From the NCBI RefSeq assembly GCF_900141915.1, contig NZ_FQZG01000034.1, forward strand, positions 1 through 40,806: a stretch of 40,806 bases of DNA, written 5' to 3'. Both the position numbers and the translations under genes were made by a program. The notes below the pieces were generated by a model that was not told the origin of the DNA, did not search any database, and worked only from the letters and a program-made list of their open reading frames with translations. This document shows, in pieces, positions 5,706 through 15,915 of the stretch. Each line of letters begins with the position of its first letter. The stretch's first letter is position 1. This DNA is from Tessaracoccus bendigoensis DSM 12906 (GTDB lineage: Bacteria; Actinomycetota; Actinomycetes; Propionibacteriales; Propionibacteriaceae).

Positions 5706-8666
5706 TTGTCCGAAATCACCTTGTTCTCACCGGGATCCGGCCGTCGCATCACGCCCCGTTCCCGGGTCTCATCCGACGCCGTGGAATACGACCTCAGCGG
5801 AACCTGGCGGTTCCGGTTCTCCAGCCGACCGGAGTTGGCGCCCTCAGGGGCGGAGCGGGTGGACTTCGACGACTCGGGCTGGGATCAGATCACGGTCCCG
5901 AGCCACTGGGTGCTGCAGGGAAGGGACGACTGGGGCAGGCCGGCCTACACCAACTTCGACTACCCCTTCCCGGTCGAACCGCCGGTCGTTCCAGATGAGA
6001 ACCCCACCGGCGACTACCGGCTCGACTTCGAACTTCCGGACGGTTTCGGCGACCGGGTCTACCTGCGGTTCGACGGCGTCGAGTCGCTCGCGATCGTCTC
6101 GCTCAACGGCGTTGAGGTGGGCGTGGTGCGTGGCAGCCGCCTGGCGCAGGAACTCGACGTGACCGAAGAGGCCGTCACCGGCCGAAACGTCCTGCACGTC
6201 CGCGTGCACCAATGGTCCGCGGCGACCTATCTGGAGGACCAGGACCAGTGGTGGCTGCCTGGCATCTTCCGCCCCGTCACGGTACTGTCCCGCCCCGCCG
6301 CGGGCATCGAGGATGTCTGGCTGCGCGCCGACTTCGACCCAGCCACCAGACAGGCCACCCTGCGGCCCGAGCTGCGGGCCGACGCGGATGCCTTCCCGAT
6401 CACCGTCACGCTTCCGGAGCTCCGAGTCGAGGCGACCTTCGAGACGCCGTCGGACGTAGCCCCCATCCCGGTCGGGGAGGTGGCGCCCTGGAGTGCCGAC
6501 CGTCCGCGCCTCTACGATGCCTCGGTCTCTAACGCCGTCGAGACCCGGACGCTCCGCGTCGGATTCCGGCGGATCGAGATCGTCGGGCACGAATGGCGGG
6601 TCAACGGCCGTAAGCTCCGGCTGCGAGGCGTCAACCGTCACGAGTACGATCCCGACCACGGCCGTGTGTTTGACGCCGACGCCGTCCGGGAACAGCTGAA
6701 GTTGATGAAACGCAGCAACATCAACGCGATCCGCACCTCGCACTATCCGCCGCACCCATCATTCTTCGACATGACCGACGAGCTCGGCTTCTGGGTGATC
6801 GACGAATGCGACCTGGAAACCCACGGCTTCGAGGCTGGCGGTTGGGTCGACAACCCGACGGACGACCCGCGCTGGCGGGAGGCGCTTCTCGACCGCATCG
6901 AGCGCACCGTCGAGCGCGACAAGAACCACCCGTCGATCATTTCGTGGTCGCTGGGCAACGAATCGGGCACCGGGCAGAACGCCGCGGCGATGGCCGACTG
7001 GGCACACCGGCGTGATCCGGAGCGCCCGGTCCACTTCGAGCCCGACTTCGACGGCCGCTACAGCGATCTCGTGTCGCGGATGTACCCGCCGATCGAGGAG
7101 ATGGAGGACATGTCGGCCGGTACCGGTCAGCACATGTTCGCCAGCGTCGGACGCAACGCGGAACTGGCCAAGCGTCCGATGCTCCTGTGCGAGTACGAAC
7201 ATGCCATGGGCAACGGGGCCGGGGCGCTCGCCGAGTATGAACGGATCTTCGACACGCTGCCGCAGTGGCACGGCGGATTCGTCTGGGAATGGCGCGACCA
7301 CGGGCTGCGCACCGTGACAGCCGACGGGCGCGAGTATTTCGGCTACGGCGGGGATTTCGGAGAAGAGATGCACGACGGTTCGTTCGTATGTGACGGACTG
7401 CTCCTCTCCGACGGCACCCCGACCCCGATGCTCGCCGAGTTCGCCGCCGTCACCACGCCGATAAAGCTCGTCCTGGGTGAGGGCAACGTGACCATCGAGA
7501 ACCGCCGCCACGACGGCAACACCAGCGATCTGCGGTTCATGTGGCGTGACGAGTTGGAGGGCCGCCAGATCGGGCAGGGTGAACTGCGGGTTCCCGCGGT
7601 CGCGCCCGGGGCCAGCGTCACCGTCGGGTTGCCGGGGTTCGAGCCCCGTGCGGGCGAGTTGTGGCGCACGGTCGAGGCCGTCACCGCCGAACCGTCGGCC
7701 TGGGCCGGTCCCGGACACGTGGTCACCGCCGTCCAGCAGCGCCTCGCAGTCGGTGAATCGGCAACCGGGCAACCGGGCTCCGCGGCTCCCGTTGCCGAAG
7801 GCGGGATGATCAGCTTCGGGCCAGGCCTGTTCGATGCCCGCACCGGAGACCTGGTCGAGGTCGACGGCAGGACCTTCACCGGCCCGAGGCTGGAGCTTTG
7901 GCGGGCACCGACGGAGAACGACTCGCTCGGCTCGTTCCCCAGTTACGTCTACGTCGAGGCCACGTCATCACGGGGCAAGGGCGGCCCGGCTCCTTCGTCG
8001 GCGGAGCAGTGGCGTTCGGCCGGGCTTGACCGCCTGCACCGCAGGGTGATTTCGGTCGAGGCCGAGCCCGGAGCGCTCGTGGTCATGCACCGCTATGCCC
8101 CGGCAGCGACCAGGAACGCCGTGACCGTCGAGCTGCGCTGGACGCTCAGGGAGGGTGCGCTGAGGCTCGAAGCGACCGCGGTCCCCACGCGTGACTGGCA
8201 GGGCACCTGGCCGAGGATCGGCCTGCATTTCACCTTGGAGGAGGGCGTCGGACCGGTCGAATGGTTCGGCACCGGCCCCGCAGAGAACTATCCCGATTCC
8301 CGTGCGGCCGCCCTCGTAGGACGGTTCGAGTCCACCGTTGCCGAACTGAACGTCGACTACGCGGTCCCCCAGGAGAGCGGCCACCGCGCCGACCTCAGGG
8401 AACTCAGCCTGCCTGACCTGGGCCTGACGCTCCGGGCCGAGCCGGTCGCCGGTCAGCTGCCCGGGTTCTCTTTGCGGGAGCACGATGCCCACGAGGTGAC
8501 CGCCGCCACGCACCCATACGAGCTTCCTGCTCCCACCGCGACCCATCTGTACCTCGACGCGCAGCAACACGGCCTCGGATCGCGCTCCTGTGGCCCGGAT
8601 GTGCGTCCCGAGTACCAGCTTCGGCCGCGCGCGGCCGGTTGGTCGCTTGAGATCACTGGTCGGTGA
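5706..8666 (+). CDS. lacZ: Beta-galactosidase, glycoside hydrolase family 2
   Basis: A 986-residue cytoplasmic enzyme (no signal peptide), close to the roughly 1020 of E. coli LacZ. Order: jelly-roll sugar-binding domain (YDLSGTWRFRF to about residue 180), immunoglobulin-like domains, TIM barrel, then the C-terminal beta-galactosidase small-chain domain. Catalytic acid/base is Glu419 in SLGNESGTG and nucleophile is Glu496 in LLCEYEHAMGN; RTSHYPP and DECDLETHG are also standard LacZ motifs. It hydrolyses lactose and other beta-galactosides. TTG 5706 is chosen for GGAGG (5696-5700) 5 nt upstream; GTG 5694 is in frame but has no site. The frame stays open upstream to about 5313, but that part overlaps the divergent gene and is not LacZ-like. 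No lactose permease is adjacent. Confidence 0.93.
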   Translation: MSEITLFSPGSGRRITPRSRVSSDAVEYDLSGTWRFRFSSRPELAPSGAERVDFDDSGWDQITVPSHWVLQGRDDWGRPAYTNFDYPFPVEPPVVPDENPTGDYRLDFELPDGFGDRVYLRFDGVESLAIVSLNGVEVGVVRGSRLAQELDVTEEAVTGRNVLHVRVHQWSAATYLEDQDQWWLPGIFRPVTVLSRPAAGIEDVWLRADFDPATRQATLRPELRADADAFPITVTLPELRVEATFETPSDVAPIPVGEVAPWSADRPRLYDASVSNAVETRTLRVGFRRIEIVGHEWRVNGRKLRLRGVNRHEYDPDHGRVFDADAVREQLKLMKRSNINAIRTSHYPPHPSFFDMTDELGFWVIDECDLETHGFEAGGWVDNPTDDPRWREALLDRIERTVERDKNHPSIISWSLGNESGTGQNAAAMADWAHRRDPERPVHFEPDFDGRYSDLVSRMYPPIEEMEDMSAGTGQHMFASVGRNAELAKRPMLLCEYEHAMGNGAGALAEYERIFDTLPQWHGGFVWEWRDHGLRTVTADGREYFGYGGDFGEEMHDGSFVCDGLLLSDGTPTPMLAEFAAVTTPIKLVLGEGNVTIENRRHDGNTSDLRFMWRDELEGRQIGQGELRVPAVAPGASVTVGLPGFEPRAGELWRTVEAVTAEPSAWAGPGHVVTAVQQRLAVGESATGQPGSAAPVAEGGMISFGPGLFDARTGDLVEVDGRTFTGPRLELWRAPTENDSLGSFPSYVYVEATSSRGKGGPAPSSAEQWRSAGLDRLHRRVISVEAEPGALVVMHRYAPAATRNAVTVELRWTLREGALRLEATAVPTRDWQGTWPRIGLHFTLEEGVGPVEWFGTGPAENYPDSRAAALVGRFESTVAELNVDYAVPQESGHRADLRELSLPDLGLTLRAEPVAGQLPGFSLREHDAHEVTAATHPYELPAPTATHLYLDAQQHGLGSRSCGPDVRPEYQLRPRAAGWSLEITGR

Positions 8667-8858
8667 GGCGGGGTATCATGCATCATGGTTGAGCAGTTCG
8701 CCTTATAGCAGAGGCCCGGTTAAAAGAACAGCCCCTACGGGGAGTAGTATTAATTCCACAGCGCCGTACCGAATCGCCCGGGGGTTTTCCGTGAAAGCGG
8801 AGTAACCGGGTGCCGGTACCCGCGTACCCGACACTCAAACCTGTCTCCCAGGAGCAAA
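8667..8858 (+). promoter_or_regulatory. Upstream region of pflB
   Basis: 192 nt separate lacZ and pflB. An AT-richer patch at 8719-8753 contains TAGTAT (8745-8750) or TATTAA (8748-8753) as possible -10 boxes, with no good -35. A small CCCC-TAC-GGGG hairpin lies at 8732-8742. AGGAG about 6-10 nt before ATG 8859 is the ribosome site. No clear CRP-, FNR- or Rex-like palindrome is seen, although pflB would be expected to respond to oxygen. Confidence 0.3.
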
Positions 8859-11132
8859 ATGACGGCCTCGGCCCCAACCCGCGAAGAGTCACTCGTACCA
8901 GAAGATCCGTGGGGAGGTTTCGTTCCCGGCGCATGGAGCAACAGCATCGACGTCCGGGATTTCATCCTGACCAACTTCACCCCGTATGACGGGGATGCCT
9001 CGTTCCTCGCAGGACCGACCGCCAAGACGCTGGGCGTGTGGGAAACCCTGCAGCGCGATTACCTGTCGGTCGAGCGCACCAAGCGCATCTACGACGTCGA
9101 GACGCACATCCCCGGTGATGTCGACGCCTTCCCGGCGGGCTACATCTCGTCTGACGATGACGTCATCGTCGGCCTCCAGACCGACACCCCGCTGAAGCGG
9201 CCCATGATGCCGGCCGGTGGATGGCGCATGGTCGAGACCGCGACCCGCGAGGCCGGCCTCGAACCCGATCCGCGGATCAAGGAGATCTTCACCCGTTACC
9301 GCAAGACGCACAACGAGGCCGTCTTCGATATCTACACCCCCCGCATCCGTGCGGCCCGCAGCTCACACCTGGTCACGGGCCTGCCGGACGCCTACGGCCG
9401 TGGCCGCATCATCGGGGACTACCGTCGGGTCGCCCTGTATGGCGTCGACGCCCTGATCGCGGCGAAGCAGACCGACAAGGATTCGGTCGCCGACCAGCCG
9501 TTCAGCGAGGACTGGGCGCGCTACCGCGAGGAGCACTCGGAGCAGATCAAGGCTCTGAAGAAGCTGAAGAACCTTGGCGCGAGCTATGGCTTCGACCTTT
9601 CGCGCCCCGCCGCGACGTTCCATGAGGCGGTCCAGTGGACCTACCTGGCCTACCTCGCCTCCGTGAAGAGCCAGGACGGTGCCGCCATGAGCATCGGCCG
9701 CCTCTCCGGTTTCTTCGACATCTACGCTCAGCGCGACCTGGCCTCCGGCCTGATCACCGAGTCCGACGCGCAGGAGATCATCGACGCGCTCGTCACGAAG
9801 CTGCGCATCGTGCGCTTCCTGCGCACCATCGACTACGACCAGATCTTCTCCGGTGACCCCTACTGGGCCACCTGGTCCGACGGCGGCTTCGCCAACGACG
9901 GGCGCACCCTGGTCACCAAGACCTCATTCCGCCTGCTGCAGACGTTGCGCAACCTCGGCCCGGCCCCCGAGCCCAACATCACCATCTACTGGGACGCGAA
10001 GCTGCCCGAGGGCTACAAGGCATTCTGCGCGTCGATCTCGATCGAGACCTCCGCAATCCAGTACGAGTCCGACGCCGAGATCCGCAACCAGTGGGGCGAC
10101 GACACCGCGATCGCGTGCTGCGTCTCACCGATGGCCATCGGCAAGCAGATGCAGTTCTTCGGCGCGCGCCTCAACACCGCAAAGGCGCTCCTTTACGCCA
10201 TCAACGGTGGCCGCGACGAGATGAGCGGCAAGCAGATCATCGACGGCTACGAGCCGATCACCGGTGACGAGCCGCTCGACTTCGACACCGTCTGGGCCAA
10301 GTACGACGCGATGCTCGACCATGCCGTCCACACGTATGTCGAGGCGCTGAACATCATCCACTACAGCCACGACAAGTACGCCTACGAGGCGATGGAGATG
10401 GCGCTGCACGACGACGAGATCGTGCGCACCATGGGCTGTGGCATGGCGGGGCTCTCGATCGTGGCTGACTCGCTGGCCGCCATCAAGTACGCAACCGTCA
10501 CCCCGGTGCGCGACGAGACCGGCCTCGTGGTCGACTACATCACCGAGGGCGACTTCCCGATGTACGGCAACGATGATGACCGGGCCGACGAACTCGCCAA
10601 GCTGGTCGTGTCGACCGTCATGGGCAAGATCCGGAAGATCAAGCTGTACCGCGACGCCGTCCCGACCCAGTCGGTCCTGACGATCACCTCGAACGTCGTC
10701 TATGGCAAGGCCACCGGTGCCTTCCCGTCCGGGCATGAGGCCGGCACCCCGTTCGCGCCGGGCGCCAACCCCGAGAACGGTGCGGACACCCACGGCATGC
10801 TCGCCTCCATGATGAGCGTCGGCAAGCTGGAGTACGAGGACGCCCTCGACGGCATCTCGCTGACCAACACCATCACCCCGACGGCCCTGGGTCGTACCGA
10901 GGAGGAGCGCATCGCGAACCTGGTCGGCATCCTCGATGCCGGCATGGGGGAAGGGCTCTACCACGCCAACATCAACGTGTTGAACCGTGAAACGCTCCTC
11001 GACGCGATGGAGAACCCGGAGAACTACCCCCAGCTGACGATCCGCGTCTCTGGCTATGCCGTGAACTTCGTCAAGCTGACCCGTGAGCAGCAGCTCGACG
11101 TGCTCTCCCGCACGTTCCACGAGGCCCTCTGA
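8859..11132 (+). CDS. pflB: Formate C-acetyltransferase (pyruvate formate-lyase)
   Basis: A 757-residue glycyl-radical enzyme, nearly the same length as the E. coli protein (about 760). It converts pyruvate and CoA to acetyl-CoA and formate in the anaerobic cytoplasm. The adjacent catalytic cysteines are Cys420-Cys421 in IACCVSPM, and the radical glycine is Gly732 in RVSGYAVNF near the C-terminus. The N-terminal half has typical PflB blocks ([30 protein letters not shown]). ATG 8859 follows AGGAG. The activase pflA is directly downstream, separated by a strong hairpin. Presence of pflBA indicates mixed-acid type fermentation in an actinobacterium, where many lineages lack PFL. The enzyme is irreversibly cleaved by oxygen when activated. 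Confidence 0.97.
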   Translation: MTASAPTREESLVPEDPWGGFVPGAWSNSIDVRDFILTNFTPYDGDASFLAGPTAKTLGVWETLQRDYLSVERTKRIYDVETHIPGDVDAFPAGYISSDDDVIVGLQTDTPLKRPMMPAGGWRMVETATREAGLEPDPRIKEIFTRYRKTHNEAVFDIYTPRIRAARSSHLVTGLPDAYGRGRIIGDYRRVALYGVDALIAAKQTDKDSVADQPFSEDWARYREEHSEQIKALKKLKNLGASYGFDLSRPAATFHEAVQWTYLAYLASVKSQDGAAMSIGRLSGFFDIYAQRDLASGLITESDAQEIIDALVTKLRIVRFLRTIDYDQIFSGDPYWATWSDGGFANDGRTLVTKTSFRLLQTLRNLGPAPEPNITIYWDAKLPEGYKAFCASISIETSAIQYESDAEIRNQWGDDTAIACCVSPMAIGKQMQFFGARLNTAKALLYAINGGRDEMSGKQIIDGYEPITGDEPLDFDTVWAKYDAMLDHAVHTYVEALNIIHYSHDKYAYEAMEMALHDDEIVRTMGCGMAGLSIVADSLAAIKYATVTPVRDETGLVVDYITEGDFPMYGNDDDRADELAKLVVSTVMGKIRKIKLYRDAVPTQSVLTITSNVVYGKATGAFPSGHEAGTPFAPGANPENGADTHGMLASMMSVGKLEYEDALDGISLTNTITPTALGRTEEERIANLVGILDAGMGEGLYHANINVLNRETLLDAMENPENYPQLTIRVSGYAVNFVKLTREQQLDVLSRTFHEAL

Positions 11133-11153
11133 GCCTGTGGATCAACCTCTGAA

Positions 11154-11184
11154 GGACGCCCCGGGCACCGCGCCCGGGGCGTCC
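11154..11184 (+). terminator. Strong hairpin between pflB and pflA (attenuator-like)
   Basis: A perfect 13-bp inverted repeat, GGACGCCCCGGGC (11154-11166) and GCCCGGGGCGTCC (11172-11184), with a 5-nt loop. It starts 21 nt after the pflB stop and ends 24 nt before the preferred pflA start. No T-run follows, so it could be partial termination or 3'-end protection of the pflB message. It would make pflB transcripts more abundant than pflA, which suits a catalytic activase. Confidence 0.65.
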
Positions 11185-11208
11185 GCCTCGCCCGCCACCA
11201 GGGCAGGC

Positions 11209-12003
11209 ATGATCGGTGGGATCCCCGTGGTCGACGACTCCGACCGGTCCGCTGTCCTGCTCGGCACGCGCACCGGCGAGATCGGGCTGGTCCACTCCTG
11301 GGAGTTGGTCACCGCCGTCGACGGCCCAGGCACGCGGATGACGACGTTCCTTGCGGGTTGCCCGCTGCGGTGTCTCTACTGCCATAACCCGGACACCATG
11401 AGCGCCCGCCGCGGCGTTCCAGTACGGGCCACCGACCTGCTCGCCAAGATCTACCGCTACCGCAACATCTTCAAGGCCACCAAGGGCGGCATCACGTTGT
11501 CCGGTGGCGAGGTGTTGCAGCAGCCAAGGTTTGCCGAACGGATCCTCCGCGGAGCCAAGGAGTTCGGCGTCCATACGGCGCTGGACACCTCCGGCTACCT
11601 TGGCCGCAACGCCACCGACGATCTCCTCTCCGACGTCGACCTCGTCCTGCTCGACGTGAAGGCCGGCGACGAGGAGACCTACAAGCGGGTCACCGGCCGC
11701 GAGTTGCAGCCGACGTTGGACTTCGGGCGACGCCTGGACGGCTTTGAGACGGAGGTCTGGATCCGCTACGTGCTGGTGCCCGGCCTGACCGACGATCCAG
11801 ATTCGGTGGCGCGGGTCGCCGATTATGCCGCGTCACTGTGCAACGTCACACGCGTCGAGGTCCTGCCCTTCCACCAGATGGGCCGCGGCAAGTGGCACGA
11901 GATCGGTATGACGTACCAGCTTGAGGACACTCAGCCCCCTTCCACGGAGCTCGCCGAGGCGACGCGGGAGATCTTCAGGGCCCGCGCCCTGACCACATAC
12001 TGA
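11209..12003 (+). CDS. pflA: Pyruvate formate-lyase-activating enzyme, radical SAM
   Basis: A 264-residue radical SAM enzyme that generates the glycyl radical on PflB using a 4Fe-4S cluster and S-adenosylmethionine. The cluster motif CPLRCLYC (Cys51, Cys55, Cys58; CX3CX2C) is intact and followed by [13 protein letters not shown] and LDTSGYLG are further activase motifs; VLVPGLTD and [10 protein letters not shown] lie near the C-terminus. ATG 11209 is chosen because it lies after the hairpin and gives a length close to E. coli PflA (246), with about 20 extra N-terminal residues. GTG 11137 is in frame but would put the hairpin inside the coding region. Confidence 0.93.
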   Translation: MIGGIPVVDDSDRSAVLLGTRTGEIGLVHSWELVTAVDGPGTRMTTFLAGCPLRCLYCHNPDTMSARRGVPVRATDLLAKIYRYRNIFKATKGGITLSGGEVLQQPRFAERILRGAKEFGVHTALDTSGYLGRNATDDLLSDVDLVLLDVKAGDEETYKRVTGRELQPTLDFGRRLDGFETEVWIRYVLVPGLTDDPDSVARVADYAASLCNVTRVEVLPFHQMGRGKWHEIGMTYQLEDTQPPSTELAEATREIFRARALTTY

Positions 12004-12054
12004 GCGCCCCACCCCCGCGCTCGCGCGTGTCGCGGAGTTGGTGATAGCCCGGAT

Positions 12055-12083
12055 TTGGCTCAGCCGCCCAGACGTGCCAAGAT
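12055..12083 (+). promoter_or_regulatory. Candidate promoter of the S10 operon
   Basis: TTGGCT (12055-12060), a 17-nt spacer and CAAGAT (12078-12083) resemble a sigma-70-type actinobacterial promoter. A start near 12090 would give a leader of about 210 nt before rpsJ. The same TTGG-spacing-TAnnCT layout recurs before other ribosomal units in this window. Confidence 0.5.
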
Positions 12084-12090
12084 AGGGGGG

Positions 12091-12301
12091 TTGCTCCGCG
12101 AGGGGTCTGAGTGCTCCGGCGCCCGGAACAGCTCGCGAATCAGGCCGGATCTGAGCTTTCGGCACCTCCGGGTACGTCTTGGAAGGTCGCGCTCGGTCGA
12201 GTTCGATGATGCGACACTCCCGAGTACGGGGGTGGGGGTGACAAGGGGTTTTACCCCGAAGGAACTTGAAATTTCCAAAGGGACGAGAAGAAGGAACGAC
12301 T
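12091..12301 (+). promoter_or_regulatory. Structured 5' leader of the S10 operon
   Basis: The leader holds several inverted repeats. CGCGAG (12097-12102) pairs with CTCGCG (12132-12137) and encloses TCCGG-CGC-CCGGA (12115-12127). CACTCCCG (12215-12222) pairs with CGGGGGTG (12227-12234) with one wobble, around a 4-nt loop. GGGGT-TTT-ACCCC (12245-12257) lies near the ribosome site. In E. coli the S10 leader is the target of L4 autoregulation; a similar role here is inference, as this leader has no visible likeness to the enterobacterial one. No gene is seen in 12004-12301. Confidence 0.45.
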
Positions 12302-12613
12302 GTGGCTGGACAAAAGATCCGCATCAGGCTGCGGGCGTATGACCATGAGGTCATCGACAGCTCGGCGCGCAAGATCGTCGACACCGTGACTCGCACGGGT
12401 GCGAAGGTGGCCGGCCCGGTGCCGCTGCCGACGGAGAAGAACGTGTTCTGCGTTATCCGTTCGCCCCACAAGTACAAGGACAGCCGTGAGCACTTCGAGA
12501 TGCGCACGCACAAGCGTCTGATCGACATTCTCGATCCGACGCCGAAGACAGTCGATTCGCTGATGCGTCTCGACCTGCCTGCCGGTGTTGACATCGAGAT
12601 CAAGCTTCCGTGA
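12302..12613 (+). CDS. rpsJ: 30S ribosomal protein S10
   Basis: A 103-residue protein matching S10 along its length ([52 protein letters not shown]). S10 sits in the head of the small subunit; it also pairs with NusB in antitermination. GTG 12302 is chosen for AAGGA about 8 nt upstream; the frame stays open further upstream, but without S10 similarity. It is the first gene of the S10 operon, behind a long leader. The upstream neighbour is pflA, not the tuf or str-operon genes often found there. Confidence 0.97.
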   Translation: MAGQKIRIRLRAYDHEVIDSSARKIVDTVTRTGAKVAGPVPLPTEKNVFCVIRSPHKYKDSREHFEMRTHKRLIDILDPTPKTVDSLMRLDLPAGVDIEIKLP

Positions 12614-12624
12614 GGTCTGCTGAA

Positions 12625-13281
12625 ATGAGTGAACGAATCGTGAAGGGCATCCTGGGCACCAAGCTCGGCATGACCCAGTTGTGGGACGAGAACAACATGG
12701 TCGTCCCGGTGACGGTCATCCAGGCCGGTCCCTGTGTCGTGACGCAGGTCCGCACCCCCGAGACCGACGGCTACAACGCCGTGCAACTCGGCTTCGGCGC
12801 GGTCAAGGCCAAGAAGGTCACCAAGCCGGAGGCCGGGCACTTCGCCAAGGCCGACGTCACCCCCCGTAAGCACCTGGTGGAACTCCGGACCGCAGATGCG
12901 TCCGAGTTCGAACTGGGACAGGAGCTGACCGCCGAGGTCTTCGCCGACGGCGAGTTCGTCGACGTGACCGGCACCTCCAAGGGCAAGGGCACCGCAGGCG
13001 TCATGAAGCGCCACGGCTTCAAGGGCCTCCGCGCTTCGCACGGTGTGCACCGCAAGCACCGCTCGCCCGGCTCCATCGGTGGCTGCGCCACCCCCGGCAG
13101 GGTCTTCAAGGGCCTTCGCATGGCGGGTCGCATGGGCAATGACAAGGTCACCGTCCAGAACCTGAAGATTCACGCGGTTGACGCTGAGCGTGGCCTGCTG
13201 CTTGTCCGCGGCGCCATCCCCGGCAACAACGGGTCCCTCGTCGTCGTCCGCAGCGCAGCTAAGAAGGGTGCCGCAGCATGA
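12625..13281 (+). CDS. rplC: 50S ribosomal protein L3
   Basis: A 218-residue L3. The N-terminus ([18 protein letters not shown]) and the long central extension reaching toward the peptidyl-transferase centre ([31 protein letters not shown]) are typical. ATG 12625 gives the standard N-terminus; GTG 12610 is in frame, but would overlap the end of rpsJ. The stop overlaps the rplD start by 4 nt (ATGA), indicating coupled translation. Confidence 0.97.
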   Translation: MSERIVKGILGTKLGMTQLWDENNMVVPVTVIQAGPCVVTQVRTPETDGYNAVQLGFGAVKAKKVTKPEAGHFAKADVTPRKHLVELRTADASEFELGQELTAEVFADGEFVDVTGTSKGKGTAGVMKRHGFKGLRASHGVHRKHRSPGSIGGCATPGRVFKGLRMAGRMGNDKVTVQNLKIHAVDAERGLLLVRGAIPGNNGSLVVVRSAAKKGAAA

Positions 13282-14006
13282 GCGATCTGACAGTTGACGT
13301 GATCGACGCCGCGGGCAAGAAGGCCGGAGAGGCCGACCTGCCGGGCGAACTGTTCGACACGCAGACCAACATCCCCCTGATCCACCAGGTCGTCGTGGCC
13401 CAGCTGGCGGCCGCCCGCCAGGGCACGCACGACACCAAGACCCGCGCCGAGGTCCGTGGCGGTGGCATCAAGCCTTGGCGCCAGAAGGGCACCGGACGCG
13501 CGCGTCACGGCTCGCGTCGTTCGCCGATCTGGACCGGCGGTGGCGTCGTGCACGGCCCGACCCCGCGTGACTACGGCCAGCGCACCCCGAAGAAGATGAT
13601 CGCCGCGGCGCTCCGTGGGGCTCTCTCGGACCGTGCCCGTGACGGGCAGGTGTTCGTGGTCTCCGAGATCGTCGCCGGTGAGAAGCCGTCGACCAAGGGG
13701 GCCATCGAGTCCCTGACCAGGATCGCCGGCGACATCAGCAAGGTGCTCGTCGTGCTCGACCGCTTCGAGGACGTCGCCTGGCTCAGCCTGCGCAATGTTC
13801 CGACGGTTCACGCCCTGGCTGTCGACCAGCTCAACACGTACGACGTGCTGGTCAACGACAAGGTCATCTTCACCTCCGCGGCGCTGGCGGCGTTCGTCGC
13901 CGGGCCCGCGACCGGTCGGTCGGCCAAGGCCGTCGCCACCGAGTCGGAGGCCGCTGCGGTTGAGGCTGAGGTCGCCGACGACACGAACAAGGAGAAGGGC
14001 AAGTGA
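13278..14006 (+). CDS. rplD: 50S ribosomal protein L4
   Basis: A 242-residue L4, longer than E. coli L4 (201). The long internal loop that lines the exit tunnel is clear ([29 protein letters not shown]). The extra length is a C-terminal tail of about 35 residues rich in Ala, Glu and Lys after [11 protein letters not shown], as in other actinobacteria. In E. coli L4 represses its own operon through the S10 leader; whether it does so here is unknown. It overlaps rplC by 4 nt. Confidence 0.96.
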   Translation: MSDLTVDVIDAAGKKAGEADLPGELFDTQTNIPLIHQVVVAQLAAARQGTHDTKTRAEVRGGGIKPWRQKGTGRARHGSRRSPIWTGGGVVHGPTPRDYGQRTPKKMIAAALRGALSDRARDGQVFVVSEIVAGEKPSTKGAIESLTRIAGDISKVLVVLDRFEDVAWLSLRNVPTVHALAVDQLNTYDVLVNDKVIFTSAALAAFVAGPATGRSAKAVATESEAAAVEAEVADDTNKEKGK

Positions 14007-14314
14007 TGAACGCGCTGAAGATCCGGGATCACCGCGACGTCATCCTGCGTCCCGTGGTGAGCGAGAAGAGCTACAACCTGCTCGACGACGGCAAGTACAC
14101 CTTCGTCGTCGCTCCCGACGCCAACAAGACCGAGATCAAGATCGCCATCGAGCAGATCTTCGACGTCAAGGTGGAGTCGGTGAACACCCTCAACCGGCAG
14201 GGCAAGCGTCGCCGCACCCGTTACGGGTACGGCAAGAAGGTCGACACCAAGCGTGCGATCATCACCCTCGCTGAGGGACAGAGCATCGACATCTTCGGGG
14301 GCCCGGTCGGCTGA
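14006..14314 (+). CDS. rplW: 50S ribosomal protein L23
   Basis: A 102-residue L23 located at the tunnel exit, where it docks trigger factor and [25 protein letters not shown], the [22 protein letters not shown] core and [23 protein letters not shown] are standard. The A of ATG 14006 is the last base of the rplD TGA (TGATG), and GGAG lies in the end of rplD. A GTG at 14003 directly precedes this ATG in frame. Confidence 0.96.
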   Translation: MNALKIRDHRDVILRPVVSEKSYNLLDDGKYTFVVAPDANKTEIKIAIEQIFDVKVESVNTLNRQGKRRRTRYGYGKKVDTKRAIITLAEGQSIDIFGGPVG

Positions 14315-14348
14315 CCGGAGTACTCACAAGAAGAAGGATTTTTGACTC

Positions 14349-15185
14349 ATGGGTATCCGTAAGTACAAGCCGACAACGCCGGGCCGTCGCGGCTCAAGCG
14401 TGTCCGACTTCGTCGAGATCACGCGCTCCACTCCGGAGAAGTCGCTCCTCGCGCCGAAGACCAAGACCGGTGGCCGTAACAACACCGGCCGCATCACCAC
14501 CCGTCACATCGGTGGTGGCCACAAGCAGGCCTACCGCATCGTAGATTTCAAGCGCTACGACAAGGACGGCGTTCCGGCAAAGGTCGCTCACATCGAGTAC
14601 GACCCCAACCGGACCGCGCGCATCGCACTGCTGCACTACGCCGATGGCGAGAAGCGCTACATCATCGCCCCGAACGGGCTGACCCAGGGAACCGTCGTCT
14701 CGGCGGGAGAGGGCTCCGACATCAAGCCGGGCAACAACCTCGAACTGCGTCAGATCCCCGTCGGCACCACGGTGCATGCCGTGGAGCTGCGCCCCGGCGG
14801 TGGTGCAAAGCTCGGCCGCTCGGCCGGTGCAGCCATCCAACTGGTCGCCCGTGAAGGCAAGTACGCCACGCTGCGTATGCCTTCCGGCGAAATGCGCATG
14901 GTCGACGTGCGCTGCCGCGCCTCGATCGGCACGGTCGGCAATGCCGAACAGTCGAACATCAACTGGGGCAAGGCCGGCCGCAACCGCTGGAAGGGCATCC
15001 GCCCGACCGTCCGCGGTGTCGTGATGAACCCCGTCGACCACCCGCACGGTGGTGGCGAGGGCCGCACGTCCGGTGGCCGTCATCCCGTGTCCCCGTGGGG
15101 TAAGCCTGAGGGCCGCACCCGCGACAAGAACAAGGCGAGCAACCGCCTGATCGTCCGTCGTCGCAAGACCGGCAAGAAGCGCTGA
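14349..15185 (+). CDS. rplB: 50S ribosomal protein L2
   Basis: A 278-residue L2, the usual length. It contacts the peptidyl-transferase centre and subunit bridge. Motifs include [47 protein letters not shown] and the C-terminal [13 protein letters not shown], which carries the conserved functionally important histidine. AAGAAGGA lies about 10 nt before the ATG. The gap from rplW is 34 nt. Confidence 0.98.
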   Translation: MGIRKYKPTTPGRRGSSVSDFVEITRSTPEKSLLAPKTKTGGRNNTGRITTRHIGGGHKQAYRIVDFKRYDKDGVPAKVAHIEYDPNRTARIALLHYADGEKRYIIAPNGLTQGTVVSAGEGSDIKPGNNLELRQIPVGTTVHAVELRPGGGAKLGRSAGAAIQLVAREGKYATLRMPSGEMRMVDVRCRASIGTVGNAEQSNINWGKAGRNRWKGIRPTVRGVVMNPVDHPHGGGEGRTSGGRHPVSPWGKPEGRTRDKNKASNRLIVRRRKTGKKR

Positions 15186-15202
15186 TAGGGAGCCTGAGAA
15201 AA

Positions 15203-15484
15203 ATGCCACGCAGCCTTAAGAAGGGCCCCTTCGTTGACGACCACCTCCTGAAGAAGGTGGAAGTCCAGAACGAAAAGGGCACCAAGAACGTCATCCGTAC
15301 CTGGTCGCGCCGCTCGATGATCATCCCCGACATGCTGGGGCACACCATCGCGGTGCACGACGGTCGCAAGCACGTCCCGGTGTTCGTCACCGAGTCCATG
15401 ATCGGTCACAAGCTGGGCGAGTTCGCTCCCACGCGCACCTTCAAGGGGCACGTGAAGGACGACAAGAAGGCCCGTCGCCGCTGA
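15203..15484 (+). CDS. rpsS: 30S ribosomal protein S19
   Basis: A 93-residue S19 with [17 protein letters not shown] at the N-terminus and [16 protein letters not shown] near the C-terminus, both diagnostic. It forms part of the 30S head with S13 and contacts the 50S subunit. It follows rplB after 17 nt within the S10 operon. Confidence 0.97.
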   Translation: MPRSLKKGPFVDDHLLKKVEVQNEKGTKNVIRTWSRRSMIIPDMLGHTIAVHDGRKHVPVFVTESMIGHKLGEFAPTRTFKGHVKDDKKARRR

Positions 15485-15511
15485 GGCGCGAGATAAGGAA
15501 CTGATTCAACT

Positions 15512-15913
15512 ATGAGCAACGAGAACGGCAACAGCCGTCGTCGCGAAGCCCTCCTTGGGGACCGTGACGGCTCGTACGCCATCGCGCGTCACGTCCGTAT
15601 GAGCCCCACCAAGGTTCGTCGCGTCATCGATCTGGTTCGCGGCATGGACGTCCCCGAGGCCCTGGTCGCACTGAAGTTCGCCCCGCAGGCGGCTTCCGAG
15701 CCGGTGTACAAGGTCGTGGCTTCGGCCGTGGCGAACGCAGAGTCCTCTGAGGGCCTGCGCTCGGATGACCTGTACATCTCCAAGGCATTCGTCGACGAGG
15801 GGGTCACCCTCCGTCGTATCCGCCCGCGGGCCAAGGGATCGGCCAGCCGCATCCTCAAGCGTGGCTCGCACATCACCGTGGTCGTCGAACCCCGCGAGAC
15901 GAAGGGAGCCTGA
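15512..15913 (+). CDS. rplV: 50S ribosomal protein L22
   Basis: A 133-residue L22; its beta-hairpin reaches into the exit tunnel and is a macrolide-resistance hotspot. [20 protein letters not shown], the [18 protein letters not shown] core and the hairpin region [19 protein letters not shown] are standard. The first roughly 18 residues ([19 protein letters not shown]) are a lineage-type extension before the conserved domain. It starts 27 nt after rpsS, with AAGGAA upstream. Confidence 0.96.
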   Translation: MSNENGNSRRREALLGDRDGSYAIARHVRMSPTKVRRVIDLVRGMDVPEALVALKFAPQAASEPVYKVVASAVANAESSEGLRSDDLYISKAFVDEGVTLRRIRPRAKGSASRILKRGSHITVVVEPRETKGA

Positions 15914-15915
15914 TA

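Noticed and set aside
11833-13173. 446-codon minus-strand open frame opposite pflA, rpsJ and rplC
   Set aside because: It lies antisense to three certain genes, and its composition is that of a reverse-strand shadow in high-GC DNA.
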